A stretch of DNA of 64,000 bases from Gordonia phthalatica (GCF_001305675.1 NZ_CP011853.1:1302001-1366000), one strand, 5' to 3'; shown: positions 9,272 to 18,057, counted from the first letter of the stretch. The notes: generated by a model from the letters alone, not told the origin. Numbers and translations: made by a program.

Positions 9272-10600
9272 GTGGCTCGCCTTTTCGGCACCGACGGCGT
9301 CCGAGGCCGGGCCAACGACCAGCTCACCCCCGAGCTGGCGTTGGCTCTGGCCTCGGCCGCCGTTTCCGTTCTCGGTGCACATACGCAAACTCGTCCCCGC
9401 GTCGTCGTCGGCCGCGATCCGCGCGCTTCCGGTGAACTCCTGGAAGCCGCGCTCTGCGCAGGCCTGGCCGCAGCGGGCGCCGACGCCATCCGCGTCGGCG
9501 TGGTGCCCACGCCCGCCGTGGCCTTCCTGACCGCCGATTACCGCGCCGACTTCGGCGTGATGATCTCCGCGTCGCACAATCCCATGCCCGACAACGGCAT
9601 CAAGTTCTTCGCCGCAGGCGGTCACAAACTGGCCGACGACGTCGAAGATCAGATCGAAGCCGCGATGGAGGCCGAGCAGGTCCGTCCGATCGGTGCGGCC
9701 GTCGGCCGGATCGTCGACGCGACCGACGCCGCCGACCGCTACCTGGAGCATCTGGCCCAGGCCGTCCCGTCCTCTCTCGAAGGCCTGACGCTGGTCGTCG
9801 ACTGCGCGCACGGTGCGGCGTCGGTCGTCGGCCCGCGGGCCTACGAGGCAGCGGGTGCCAAGGTCATCGCCATCCACGCGGATCCCGACGGTCTCAACAT
9901 CAACGACGACTGCGGGTCCACGCACATGGACAAGCTGCAGGCCGCCGTCCTGCAGCACGGTGCCGACCTGGGCCTGGCCCACGACGGCGACGCCGACCGC
10001 TGCCTGGCGGTGGACTCCACCGGCGCGATCGTCGACGGTGACATGATCATGGCCGTCCTCGCCCTCGCGATGCACGAGTCCGGCGACCTCACCGACGACG
10101 TCCTCGTGGCGACCGTCATGAGCAACCTGGGTCTGCATCTGGCGATGAAGGCGGCGGGCATCGAGCTCAAGGTGACCGGTGTCGGTGACCGCTATGTCCT
10201 CGAAGAGCTGCGCGCGGGCGGCTACGCCCTCGGCGGCGAGCAGTCCGGCCACATCGTGATCCCGGCCGTCGGCACCACCGGTGACGGCGTGCTGACCGGT
10301 CTGCTCCTCGCGTCGCGCGTCGCGTCGACCGGCAAGCGGCTCGCCGAGCTCGCCGGCGTGATGACCGTGCTCCCGCAGGAGTTGATCAACGTGCCCGTCT
10401 CCGACAAGCACGCGGTCTCCGCCGCGGCGACGGTCCTCGCGGCCGTCGCGGAAGCCGAGACCGAACTCGACGGGCAGGGCCGGATCCTGCTGCGCCCCTC
10501 GGGAACCGAGCAGCTCGTCCGCGTGATGGTGGAGGCGCAGACCCCCGAGTCCGCGCGTGGCATCGCCGAGCGCGTGGCCGCGGTGGTCGCGAACGTCTGA
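9272..10600 (+). CDS. glmM: phosphoglucosamine mutase
   Basis: Converts glucosamine-6-phosphate to glucosamine-1-phosphate in the UDP-GlcNAc pathway. 442 residues, GTG start 14 nt after rpsI. The active-site phosphoserine lies in MISASHNPMPDNG near residue 102. The metal-binding loop DGDADRC is near 240, the sugar-binding GGEQSGH near 325, and the phosphate-binding RPSGTEQLVRVM near 410. glmS, which supplies its substrate, lies 3 kb downstream in the same orientation. A clear terminator follows. Confidence 0.97.
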   Translation: MARLFGTDGVRGRANDQLTPELALALASAAVSVLGAHTQTRPRVVVGRDPRASGELLEAALCAGLAAAGADAIRVGVVPTPAVAFLTADYRADFGVMISASHNPMPDNGIKFFAAGGHKLADDVEDQIEAAMEAEQVRPIGAAVGRIVDATDAADRYLEHLAQAVPSSLEGLTLVVDCAHGAASVVGPRAYEAAGAKVIAIHADPDGLNINDDCGSTHMDKLQAAVLQHGADLGLAHDGDADRCLAVDSTGAIVDGDMIMAVLALAMHESGDLTDDVLVATVMSNLGLHLAMKAAGIELKVTGVGDRYVLEELRAGGYALGGEQSGHIVIPAVGTTGDGVLTGLLLASRVASTGKRLAELAGVMTVLPQELINVPVSDKHAVSAAATVLAAVAEAETELDGQGRILLRPSGTEQLVRVMVEAQTPESARGIAERVAAVVANV

Positions 10601-10623
10601 CCGCCGATCGCTTCATTCATGAC

Positions 10624-10661
10624 GACTTCGCCCTCGCCGGGTCTCCGGCGGGGGCGAAGTC
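10624..10661 (+). terminator. terminator after glmM
   Basis: Inverted repeat gacttcgccctcgcc / ggcgggggcgaagtc (15-bp stem with one mismatch, 8-nt loop) followed by ctcttt. It closes the rplM-rpsI-glmM unit and separates it from the effector-like operon. Confidence 0.8.
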
Positions 10662-10721
10662 TCTTTCGTCCGGGCTCGGCGTGTCGCGGAACCGAACCGC
10701 GTCCCGCTGCGTCCAATCAAC

Positions 10722-11042
10722 ATGAGCGAGGAATACGAGAGCGGGGTCTGCGTCGATCTCGACGTCGTCGATCGACTGACCCGCACCCAGCAGGACGTCG
10801 TGGCGGTGGTCGACGCCTGCGCCGTCGAACTGGCGTCGGGTGACCTGTGCCGGTGGGCCGACGACGGTCCGGTCCGCCGAGCCGCGGAGCAGACCGCCGA
10901 TCAGCTGCGCGACCTCGCCGCGCGCTTCCGCAGTTGCGGGATCGCCGTCGATGCGGTCGCGACCGATCTCGCCCGAGCCGGGCGGGCGTTCTCCGACGCG
11001 GAGGACGCCGCGGTGGCGGCGGTGACGGCATGGACGAGATGA
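10722..11042 (+). CDS. EspC-like small helical protein, putative type VII secretion substrate or chaperone
   Basis: 106-residue, almost entirely helical protein and first gene of a five-gene operon. The predicted helix-turn-helix build and the C-terminal segment DLARAGRAFSDAEDAAVAAV resemble EspC/ESX-secretion-associated proteins. FSDAE sits where the YxxxD/E secretion signal normally lies (Tyr replaced by Phe). Its position just after glmM matches Rv3440c of M. tuberculosis. Seen: length, helicity and order. Inferred: secretion through ESX-4. It overlaps the next gene by 13 bp. Confidence 0.6.
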   Translation: MSEEYESGVCVDLDVVDRLTRTQQDVVAVVDACAVELASGDLCRWADDGPVRRAAEQTADQLRDLAARFRSCGIAVDAVATDLARAGRAFSDAEDAAVAAVTAWTR

Positions 11043-11662
11043 CGTCGTGCGCTGACGGCTTCGTCGCGCTGATCACCGCCTGCCGGGAGCTGGGACTGAC
11101 GGGCGTGGATGACACGACGGTTCGGGGTCCCCACCGTCGGGTCGACGAGTTCCGTCACGCCGACTTCGCCGCTGATGCCCGTCGACTCACGGCTCTGGTC
11201 CGACGGCTGGCCGGCGTCTCCGTGGTCGGCGCCGTCTCGTCGGAGCCGGGGGAGTCGGTCGCGGACTGGACGGGTCGGTCGGGCAGATCGGCGGGCGGAG
11301 CCCTGCGCGTGGTCGGCGCCGAACTCGCCGACCTGTTCACGCGCCTCGACGACGGTGCCGCCGCCACCGCCCGCGCCGACGCGGTCCTGGGCGGGGTGCT
11401 GCGCCGGCACCGGGCCGTGCTGGCGACGGTCAGCAAGCCGATGCTCGGCGGCTTCGATCTGGAAGCCCTGCCTGCCGCACTCAATTCCGGTGCCCTGCAC
11501 CCGAATTCGCTCCGGGGCGAGGTTCAGGCACGCCTGGACTACGCGGAGGCCGCAGGTCAGTTGGCCGGGGAGGCGATCGTCGGAGCCGTCGAACAGGTGG
11601 CGACGGCCTGGGCCGCCTACGCCGGATCCGACGGTGACCTCGCACTGGCGGACCTGCGATGA
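11030..11662 (+). CDS. helical protein, Rv3439c N-terminal-like, putative effector carrier
   Basis: 210-residue protein rich in Ala, Arg and Asp helices with a WTG tripeptide (VADWTGRSGRS) near residue 81, reminiscent of the WxG turn of type VII proteins. Position and character match the N-terminal part of Rv3439c. The start may be the ATG at 11030 (MDEMTSC) or the ATG at 11039, which would give an ATGA overlap with the upstream gene; neither has a decisive ribosome-binding site. Its stop overlaps the next start by 4 bp. I infer it is a carrier or scaffold for the downstream domain. Confidence 0.55.
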   Translation: MDEMTSCADGFVALITACRELGLTGVDDTTVRGPHRRVDEFRHADFAADARRLTALVRRLAGVSVVGAVSSEPGESVADWTGRSGRSAGGALRVVGAELADLFTRLDDGAAATARADAVLGGVLRRHRAVLATVSKPMLGGFDLEALPAALNSGALHPNSLRGEVQARLDYAEAAGQLAGEAIVGAVEQVATAWAAYAGSDGDLALADLR

Positions 11663-11904
11663 CCGGGGCCCTGATCCGTTTGGAGGAGATCGCGACGCGC
11701 GCCGACGCAGGGTTCGACGACGCCGAGCGTCGCTACCGAGACCGAGTCTCGGCGCTGCGACCGCCACCGAAACGGGAGAGCGCGGCGGTACGAAGGGTGC
11801 GTGCCCGCCTGGTCGCCGACGTCGACGCCGCAGACGGTGTGGTCCCGCAGTTGCTGCTGCCCGCCGGGCTCGACGCCGCCCGCCCCGGCGTTCGGCGACG
11901 GTGA
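11659..11904 (+). CDS. small linker-like protein, 81 aa
   Basis: 81-residue basic protein, unrecognised. It has one amphipathic helix (ALIRLEEIATRADAGFDDAE) followed by an Arg/Pro-rich segment. ATG overlaps the preceding stop, and its own stop overlaps the GTG of the next gene (GTGA). In longer homologous architectures such a segment could be the linker between carrier and toxin domains; here it is separately encoded. I see no frameshift signature, because the overlaps are the standard coupled type. Confidence 0.5.
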   Translation: MTGALIRLEEIATRADAGFDDAERRYRDRVSALRPPPKRESAAVRRVRARLVADVDAADGVVPQLLLPAGLDAARPGVRRR

Positions 11905-12359
11905 TCGACGATGCCGACTTCAACTTTCGGCGACTGCCCGGTGGAGCTCGTTTGCCGTTCACTTTCGCGGAGATCGCTCCTCTGAACGAGTGGGACTATG
12001 CGCACTTTCTGGGAGTTGATGGGACCGGCGGCGGCGGGCACAACCACGGGTCGATGATTCCGAACGCAACTCGATTCGGCGCCGATGTCGATTCGCTGCC
12101 ACGACTCCAATCCGTCCAGAACTCAGCTTTGCGCCGACACACCATGACTCGATTCGACGAAGATCGCGGAACGTTTTTGATCAGAGGGCTTGCGATCGTC
12201 GGCGACATTTTCACTGTGGTGGACGTCGTGGTCGATACGCTCGCGATTCCAGTCAGCATCTATCCGGTCAACGGGGACTTCGTCAGGCGGAATGACTATC
12301 GGGGGCTCGATGCTGGGCCTGCTCCACTTGACTTGCGCTCCTCGCGAACTGGGTTCTAG
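11901..12359 (+). CDS. putative secreted toxin domain, EndoU-nuclease-like
   Basis: 152-residue protein starting with GTG inside the previous stop. A His35/Asp-Gly-Thr-Gly4/His47/His49 cluster (AHFLGVDGTGGGGHNHG) is followed by a strand-rich C-terminal half (FLIRGLAIVGDIF, VVVDTLAIPVSIYP). Bacterial EndoU toxins show a comparable arrangement: an H...DGTGGGH glycine-rich loop, a following P..T.F segment, then I.V.I....I.T.YP near the end. That likeness is by eye only. Base composition is visibly lower in GC than the flanks, as expected for an exchangeable toxin cassette. No homology search was possible. Confidence 0.45.
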   Translation: MIDDADFNFRRLPGGARLPFTFAEIAPLNEWDYAHFLGVDGTGGGGHNHGSMIPNATRFGADVDSLPRLQSVQNSALRRHTMTRFDEDRGTFLIRGLAIVGDIFTVVDVVVDTLAIPVSIYPVNGDFVRRNDYRGLDAGPAPLDLRSSRTGF

Positions 12360-12368
12360 GAGACTAAA

Positions 12369-12638
12369 ATGCACACTATGGATTGCCTGGAAGCCGTTGG
12401 TGAATTGCGGAAGGCCGGCGTGTCGTTGCGGCCTGAGCAATCGGTCGGCGACGCAATGCTTGTGCTTTTCAGCGCTCTCGGGGCAGGTGTTCGACAGAGT
12501 GTCGTCGTCGCCCCCGAGGTTTTGGACGGTGTCGACGAACTCCTTGGGCGCGTCCAACTGAGGCCTGGCGCGGGCACGCTGACCGTCGCGCTTGCGAATC
12601 TCGAATCTCTGCGTGTCCTGAGTCGTCGGGCCGCATGA
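12369..12638 (+). CDS. candidate immunity protein, 89 aa
   Basis: 89-residue small soluble protein with an excellent ribosome-binding site (taggagactaaaATG), nine bases after the putative toxin stop and also in the lower-GC patch. No family recognised. Position immediately downstream of a toxin-like domain, small size and lack of a signal peptide fit an immunity protein, but that role is inference from context only. The next gene starts 26 nt later and belongs to the conserved core. Confidence 0.45.
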   Translation: MHTMDCLEAVGELRKAGVSLRPEQSVGDAMLVLFSALGAGVRQSVVVAPEVLDGVDELLGRVQLRPGAGTLTVALANLESLRVLSRRAA

Positions 12639-12664
12639 GTCCACCGATGTCATAGGGTGGACTC

Positions 12665-13567
12665 GTGTTCGGGAACAAGAAGGTCGTGGCGCCGCCGCCC
12701 GACAAGCTGATGACAGAACTCGCCCGTCGTGGACCGAACAAGGTCGACCGCGGCGACCTCGGCATCGTCGGCATGTCCGGGCAGCTCTTCGCGCCCCGCA
12801 CCGGCCGCGACCTCCCCGCGATCGCGTTCGGACACGGCTGGCTCGTCGGCAGCGCCCGGTACCGCGACCTCCTGTTCCATCTGGCGTCCTGGGGCATCGT
12901 CGTCGCCGCACCCGACGGCAGCAGGGGACTGTTCCCCTCCGACATCGAACTCGGCACCGACCTCCGTGCCGCGGCCACCGTCGTCAGCAGTGTCCGCCTC
13001 GGCACCGGCGCCATCACCGTCGATCCCGCGAGGATCGGGATCGCCGGACACGGCTTCGGTGCCGCAGCCGCGGTCCGTGCCGCCTCCGACGCCATCCTTC
13101 TCGGTCGGCCGCCGATCCGAGTCAAAGCGCTCGCGAGCGTCTTCCCGGCACCGACCACCGCCGACCTGACGGCGGCGGCGTCGACCGTCACGGTCCCGTC
13201 ACTCGTCCTCGCGGGCTCCGCCCACCTGTCGTCGATGACCGGCAACGCGCTCGACGTGGCCGAGAACCTCGCGGGTGATGTGGCATTCCGCACACTCGCG
13301 GGAACCGATGCGCGCGACCTGATCGAGACGCCGTCGGTGAAGTCGCTCATCGGCGTCAACGGTGCGGACAGGTCCGTTCACAAGGCGGTTCGCGCGCAGC
13401 TGACCGGCTTCTTCCTGCATCAGCTGACCGGCGACGAGAAGTATGCGGCGTTCTCCGATCCGGACGTGACCATGGGCGACGCCCTGGCAGTGGACCTGCC
13501 GAACGAAGAACGGCCCGAATTGGACCACGTGTCGCAGTTGCTCGGCTCTAAACCGCGCTCCGCCTGA
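12665..13567 (+). CDS. alpha/beta-hydrolase-like protein, Rv3438 family (dienelactone hydrolase type)
   Basis: 300-residue cytoplasmic alpha/beta-hydrolase-fold protein. The nucleophile-elbow region reads GIAGHGFGAAAAV, with Gly-His-Gly where active hydrolases have Gly-x-Ser-x-Gly. The usual serine is therefore absent and activity is doubtful. The N-terminal segment (PAIAFGHGWLVGSARYRDLLFHLASWG) matches the lid and oxyanion region of this family. GTG start at 12665. Located between glmM and glmS exactly as Rv3438 is; function unknown. Confidence 0.7.
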   Translation: MFGNKKVVAPPPDKLMTELARRGPNKVDRGDLGIVGMSGQLFAPRTGRDLPAIAFGHGWLVGSARYRDLLFHLASWGIVVAAPDGSRGLFPSDIELGTDLRAAATVVSSVRLGTGAITVDPARIGIAGHGFGAAAAVRAASDAILLGRPPIRVKALASVFPAPTTADLTAAASTVTVPSLVLAGSAHLSSMTGNALDVAENLAGDVAFRTLAGTDARDLIETPSVKSLIGVNGADRSVHKAVRAQLTGFFLHQLTGDEKYAAFSDPDVTMGDALAVDLPNEERPELDHVSQLLGSKPRSA

Positions 13568-13584
13568 CGCTATTCTTGGTACCC

Positions 13585-15447
13585 ATGTGTGGAATCGTGG
13601 GTTATGTGGGCAAGCGCGACGCGCTCGACATCGTCGTCGACGCCCTGCGCCGAATGGAATACCGCGGTTACGACTCCGCGGGCGTGGCGATCCTCGACGG
13701 ACAGGGATCCCTCGCGGTCGAGAAGAAGGCCGGACGGCTGGAGAACCTCGACAAGCAGATCGCCGAAGTCGGCCGCGACAGTCTGGCCGGGAGCACCGGC
13801 ATGGGGCACACGCGCTGGGCCACGCACGGTCAGCCCACCGATCGCAATGCGCACCCGCACGTCAGCACCGACCACAAGATCGCAGTGGTGCACAACGGCA
13901 TCATCGAGAACTACGCGCCGCTCCGGACCGAATTGGAAGACGCCGGTGTCGAGTTCTCGTCGGACACCGACACCGAGACTGCCGTGCACCTGATGGAGCG
14001 CGAGTACACCGTCGGTGAGCACGCGGGCGACTTCGTGGCCGCCGCCTACGCCACACTTCGTCGACTCGAGGGCGCGTTCACCCTGGTCTTCACGCACGCC
14101 GATCATCCCGACACGATCGTCGCCGCTCGTCGTTCCACCCCGCTGGTCGTGGGGGTCGGCGACGGCGAGATGTTCGTCGCGTCCGACGTCACCGCATTCA
14201 TCGAGCACACGCGCGACGCCGTGGAGCTCGGTCAGGACGAGGTCGTCGTCATCACCGCCGACGGCTACACCGTCACCGACTTCGACGGCGTCGTCACCGG
14301 CGGCAAGCCCTTCCACATCGACTGGGACCTCGCCGCCGCAGAGAAGGGCGGCTACGACTACTTCATGCTCAAGGAGATCGCCGAGCAGCCGGCCGCGCTC
14401 TCCGACACCCTCCTCGGGCACTTGCAGGACGGCCGGATCGTGCTCGACGAGCAGCGACTGTCCGATCAGGATCTGCGCGACGTCGACAAGGTCTTCGTCG
14501 TGGCCTGCGGCACCGCGTACCACGCGGGCATGATCGCCAAGTACGCCATCGAGCACTGGACCCGCCTGCCCGTCGAGGTGGAACTGGCCAGCGAGTTCCG
14601 GTACCGCGACCCGGTGCTCGACCGGTCGACGCTGGTCGTCGCGATCAGCCAGTCCGGAGAGACCGCCGACACCCTGGAGGCGGTGCGGCACGCCAAGGAC
14701 CAGAAGGCCCGCGTCCTGGCGATCTGCAACACCAACGGTGCGCAGATCCCGCGCGAGTCGGACGCCGTGCTCTACACGCATGCCGGCCCGGAGATCGGCG
14801 TCGCGTCCACCAAGTGCTTCCTGGCGCAGATCGCCGCCGCCTACATGGTCGGTCTGGCCCTGGCACAGGCGGTCGGCACCAAGTACCAGGACGAGGTGGT
14901 CCGCGAGTTCGAGGCTTTGGAGCAGATCCCGCAGGCCGTCGAGAAGGTCCTGGAGCAGATGGAGCCGGTGCGCGATCTGGCGCGCCAGTTCGCGTCGTCG
15001 GACACCGTCCTGTTCCTGGGGCGCCACGTCGGGTACCCGGTGGCGCTCGAGGGTGCCCTCAAGCTCAAGGAGCTCGCCTACATCCACGCGGAGGGCTTCG
15101 CCGCCGGCGAGCTCAAGCACGGACCCATCGCCCTGATCGAGGACGGGCTGCCGGTCATCATCGTGATGCCGTCGCCGACCGGCCGTGCGCTGCTGCACTC
15201 CAAGATGGTCAGCAACATCCGCGAGATCCAGGCGCGCGGCGCCACGACCATCGTGATCGCGGAGCCGGACGACGACGCCGCAGCGGCCGTCGCGGATCAC
15301 CTGATCCCGATCCCGGCGACACCGACCCTCCTGCAGCCGCTGGTCTCGACCGTCCCGTTGCAGGTCTTCGCGGCCACCGTCGCGCAGTCCCGCGGCTACG
15401 ACGTCGACAAGCCCCGCAACCTCGCCAAGTCCGTCACCGTCGAGTAG
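13585..15447 (+). CDS. glmS: glutamine-fructose-6-phosphate aminotransferase (isomerising)
   Basis: First step of hexosamine synthesis: fructose-6-phosphate plus glutamine to glucosamine-6-phosphate. 620 residues. The start is fixed by the N-terminal nucleophile Cys2 in MCGIVGYVG. The glutaminase domain (to about 240) contains GHTRWATHG, and two SIS domains follow with AISQSGETADT and ECKHGPIAL-type motifs (GELKHGPIALI). The C-terminus ends in the family DKPRNLAKSVTVE. No glmS ribozyme is visible upstream; the gap to the previous gene is only 17 bp. Confidence 0.97.
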   Translation: MCGIVGYVGKRDALDIVVDALRRMEYRGYDSAGVAILDGQGSLAVEKKAGRLENLDKQIAEVGRDSLAGSTGMGHTRWATHGQPTDRNAHPHVSTDHKIAVVHNGIIENYAPLRTELEDAGVEFSSDTDTETAVHLMEREYTVGEHAGDFVAAAYATLRRLEGAFTLVFTHADHPDTIVAARRSTPLVVGVGDGEMFVASDVTAFIEHTRDAVELGQDEVVVITADGYTVTDFDGVVTGGKPFHIDWDLAAAEKGGYDYFMLKEIAEQPAALSDTLLGHLQDGRIVLDEQRLSDQDLRDVDKVFVVACGTAYHAGMIAKYAIEHWTRLPVEVELASEFRYRDPVLDRSTLVVAISQSGETADTLEAVRHAKDQKARVLAICNTNGAQIPRESDAVLYTHAGPEIGVASTKCFLAQIAAAYMVGLALAQAVGTKYQDEVVREFEALEQIPQAVEKVLEQMEPVRDLARQFASSDTVLFLGRHVGYPVALEGALKLKELAYIHAEGFAAGELKHGPIALIEDGLPVIIVMPSPTGRALLHSKMVSNIREIQARGATTIVIAEPDDDAAAAVADHLIPIPATPTLLQPLVSTVPLQVFAATVAQSRGYDVDKPRNLAKSVTVE

Positions 15448-15463
15448 CGGATCGGGCCGCACC

Positions 15464-16891
15464 GTGATCGGGTATTACACCGCCGCGCAGATCCGGGCCG
15501 CCGAGGAGGCGACCGGCGACCTGCTGACCGGCGGTGTCCTGATGGCGCGCGCCGCGAGCGCAGTCGCGGGTGCGGTCCTGACCCGGCTGCGGATGCGGAC
15601 CGGGGGAACGTACGGCCGTCATGTGCTGCTGGTGGTCGGGGCCGGGAACAACGGCGGCGACGCCCTTTACGCCGGAGCGACCCTCGCCAAACGGGGTGTG
15701 CGCACGTCCGCACTCCTGCTCAGTCCCGACCGCGCACACACCGGTGGACTCGCCGCGTTCCTGCGAGCGAGCGGTCGGGTGGTGGACGCGGTGCCGTCGA
15801 CGGTCGACGTCGCGGTGGACGCGGTCGTCGGACTCGGCGGACACGGGCCGCTGCGGCCTGCTGCCGCTCGGGTCTTCGACGAGGTGGCCGAACGCCGCGC
15901 GACGGTCGTCGCGGTGGACCTGCCGTCCGGGATCGACCCGGACACCGGCGTGGTGCATCGGCCGTCGGTGACCGCCGACGTCAGCGTCACCTTCGGCGCG
16001 CCGCGGATCGCCCACCTCCTCGCCGCACCGCAGTGCGGTGACGTGGTGGTCGCCGACATCGGACTCGACCTGCCCGCACCGGCGCTGTCGTCGCCGACCG
16101 ACGCGGAGGTCGCCGCCCTGTGGCCGACACCCGGACCGCACGACGACAAGTACACCCAGGGCGTCGTCGGCGTCGTCGCCGGATCCCGTCACTATCCCGG
16201 TGCCGCAGTCCTCGCCACCTCCGCCGCCGTGGTCGCCACGTCGGGACTGACCCGCTACATCGGGCCCGCGTCGGACGCGGTCCTCGCGGCCTGCCCCGAG
16301 GTGGTCGCCGCGCCGACCGTCGACACCGCGGGGCGGGTGCAGGCCTGGGCGGTGGGCCCCGGATTCGGGACGGGTGACCAGGCCCACGACATCCTCTCGA
16401 CTGTGTTGTCCGCCGACCTTCCGACCCTCGTCGACGCCGACGGGCTGACCGTCCTGGCCCGGCATCCGGAACTGCTGCGGGGACGGACCGCACCGACGCT
16501 GCTGACACCGCACGCCGGCGAGTTCGAACGCCTGGCGGGGCGGCGGCCGGAACCCGACCGGCTGTCGGCGGTCCGCGCGCTCGCCGCCGACCTGAACGCA
16601 ACGGTCCTGCTCAAAGGCCGGATCACCCTCATCGCCGACCCCGACGGACAGGTCAGCGGTTCTGACGCCGGGTCGTCGTGGGCTGCGACGGCGGGAGCGG
16701 GCGACGTCCTCACCGGTGTCGCCGGTGCGCTGCTCGCCGCCGGGCTGCCGGCTCGCTCGGCGGGCGTCGCCGCAGCCCGAGTCCACGCGCGTGCGGCACT
16801 CCTCGCCAGTGGCGGAGCCCCGATCGGTGCCTCCGCACTGCGCGATGCGGTCGCTCCCGCGTTACGCGCGCTACTGAGTTTGCGACAATAG
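15464..16891 (+). CDS. nnr: bifunctional NAD(P)HX epimerase / ADP-dependent NAD(P)HX dehydratase
   Basis: Repairs hydrated NADH and NADPH. 475 residues: N-terminal epimerase (YjeF_N) with GAGNNGGDALYAG near residue 50, and C-terminal dehydratase (carbohydrate-kinase fold) with TPHAGEFERLAG near 345 and the ATP/ADP-site motif TAGAGDVLTGVAGALLA near 410. Both halves look intact. GTG start 16 nt downstream of glmS, and alr follows 5 nt later, so this is an operon-like run as in M. tuberculosis. Confidence 0.93.
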   Translation: MIGYYTAAQIRAAEEATGDLLTGGVLMARAASAVAGAVLTRLRMRTGGTYGRHVLLVVGAGNNGGDALYAGATLAKRGVRTSALLLSPDRAHTGGLAAFLRASGRVVDAVPSTVDVAVDAVVGLGGHGPLRPAAARVFDEVAERRATVVAVDLPSGIDPDTGVVHRPSVTADVSVTFGAPRIAHLLAAPQCGDVVVADIGLDLPAPALSSPTDAEVAALWPTPGPHDDKYTQGVVGVVAGSRHYPGAAVLATSAAVVATSGLTRYIGPASDAVLAACPEVVAAPTVDTAGRVQAWAVGPGFGTGDQAHDILSTVLSADLPTLVDADGLTVLARHPELLRGRTAPTLLTPHAGEFERLAGRRPEPDRLSAVRALAADLNATVLLKGRITLIADPDGQVSGSDAGSSWAATAGAGDVLTGVAGALLAAGLPARSAGVAAARVHARAALLASGGAPIGASALRDAVAPALRALLSLRQ

Positions 16892-16896
16892 AGGCA

Positions 16897-18057
16897 ATGG
16901 ATTCGTACGCCAACCTCTACGCCACCGTCGACCTCGGGGCCATCGCCCACAACGTCGGCGTCTTGCGCGACTGTTCCGGCGCCGACGTGATCGCCGTCGT
17001 GAAGGCCGACGGCTATGCGCACGGTGCGGCACCCGTCGGCCGCGCCGCCCTCGCGGCCGGGGCCATCGCCCTCGGCGTCGCACAGGTCCGGGAGGCACGC
17101 CTGCTGCGTCGCGCCGGAATCGACGGGCACCTCATCGCCTGGCTGCACACCGACCACACCGACTTCGCCGGTGCCATCGCCGACGACATCGACATCGCCG
17201 TCTCGTCGCCTCGCCAACTGGTGCGGGTGGTCGACGCGGCCCGAACCGTCGGGCGCACGGCGACGGTCTCGGTGAAGATCGACACCGGCCTCGCTCGCAG
17301 CGGTGTCAGTCCGAATGAATGGGACGCCACGGCCGACGCCCTGGCCGCGGCCGCCGCGGAAGGCTCGATCCGCCTCTCCACGGCGATGTGCCACCTCGCC
17401 TTCGGCGATGAGCCCGACCATCCGCTGAACAGCCTGCAGTCGCAGCGGATCGACGACTGCGTCGCCGACCTGAAACGCAGGGGAGTGACACCGGACCTGG
17501 TCCACATCGCCAACTCGCCTGCCGCGCTCACCCGCCCCGACCTGGCGCACGACGCGGTGCGCCCCGGCCTGTCGATCTACGGCTACTCGCCGGTCCCGGA
17601 TGTCGGCGACTTCGGTCTGATCCCGGCGATGACCCTGGAGACCAGCGTCTCCCTGATCAAGAAGATCCCCGCGGGACAGGGCGTTTCGTACAACCACACG
17701 TGGATCGCGCCGCGTGACACCGTGCTCGGCGTCGTCCCCGCGGGCTACGGGGACGGCGTCCCCCGCGTCCTGTCCGGGCGACTCGGCGTCCACGTGAACG
17801 GCCGACTGTTCCCGAATGTGGGACGCATCTGCATGGACCAGTTGGTCATCGATCTCGGCCCCGACGGCGGCGGTGTCGCCGAGGGTGACCGAGCGATCCT
17901 GTTCGGCCCGGCCACGGCCGCATCCGGCGAAGCGGTGCCGTCCGCGAAGGACTGGGCCGACGGCTGCGGAACCATCGACTACGAGATCATCTCGCGCGTC
18001 GGCTCACGAGCAGTGCGCCGCTATGTCAACGATCCGACGGGGGAAACGCATGGCTAG
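16897..18057 (+). CDS. alr: alanine racemase
   Basis: PLP enzyme making D-alanine for peptidoglycan. 386 residues, start MDSYANLYATVDLGAI. The PLP lysine lies in VVKADGYAHGA near residue 35-41 and the second catalytic base Tyr in SYNHTWIA near residue 267. The C-terminal beta-domain motif GRICMDQLVIDLG is present. It overlaps the downstream hydrolase gene by 8 bp (ATGGCTAG). Cytoplasmic dimer by family knowledge. Confidence 0.96.
   Translation: MDSYANLYATVDLGAIAHNVGVLRDCSGADVIAVVKADGYAHGAAPVGRAALAAGAIALGVAQVREARLLRRAGIDGHLIAWLHTDHTDFAGAIADDIDIAVSSPRQLVRVVDAARTVGRTATVSVKIDTGLARSGVSPNEWDATADALAAAAAEGSIRLSTAMCHLAFGDEPDHPLNSLQSQRIDDCVADLKRRGVTPDLVHIANSPAALTRPDLAHDAVRPGLSIYGYSPVPDVGDFGLIPAMTLETSVSLIKKIPAGQGVSYNHTWIAPRDTVLGVVPAGYGDGVPRVLSGRLGVHVNGRLFPNVGRICMDQLVIDLGPDGGGVAEGDRAILFGPATAASGEAVPSAKDWADGCGTIDYEIISRVGSRAVRRYVNDPTGETHG

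Noticed and set aside
13570..15462. 630-codon minus-strand open frame opposite glmS
   Set aside because: Mirror frame typical of high-GC coding DNA; glmS has complete family motifs on the other strand.
15448..15463. glmS-type ribozyme or riboswitch near glmS
   Set aside because: The gaps on both sides of glmS are under 20 bp and show no structure.
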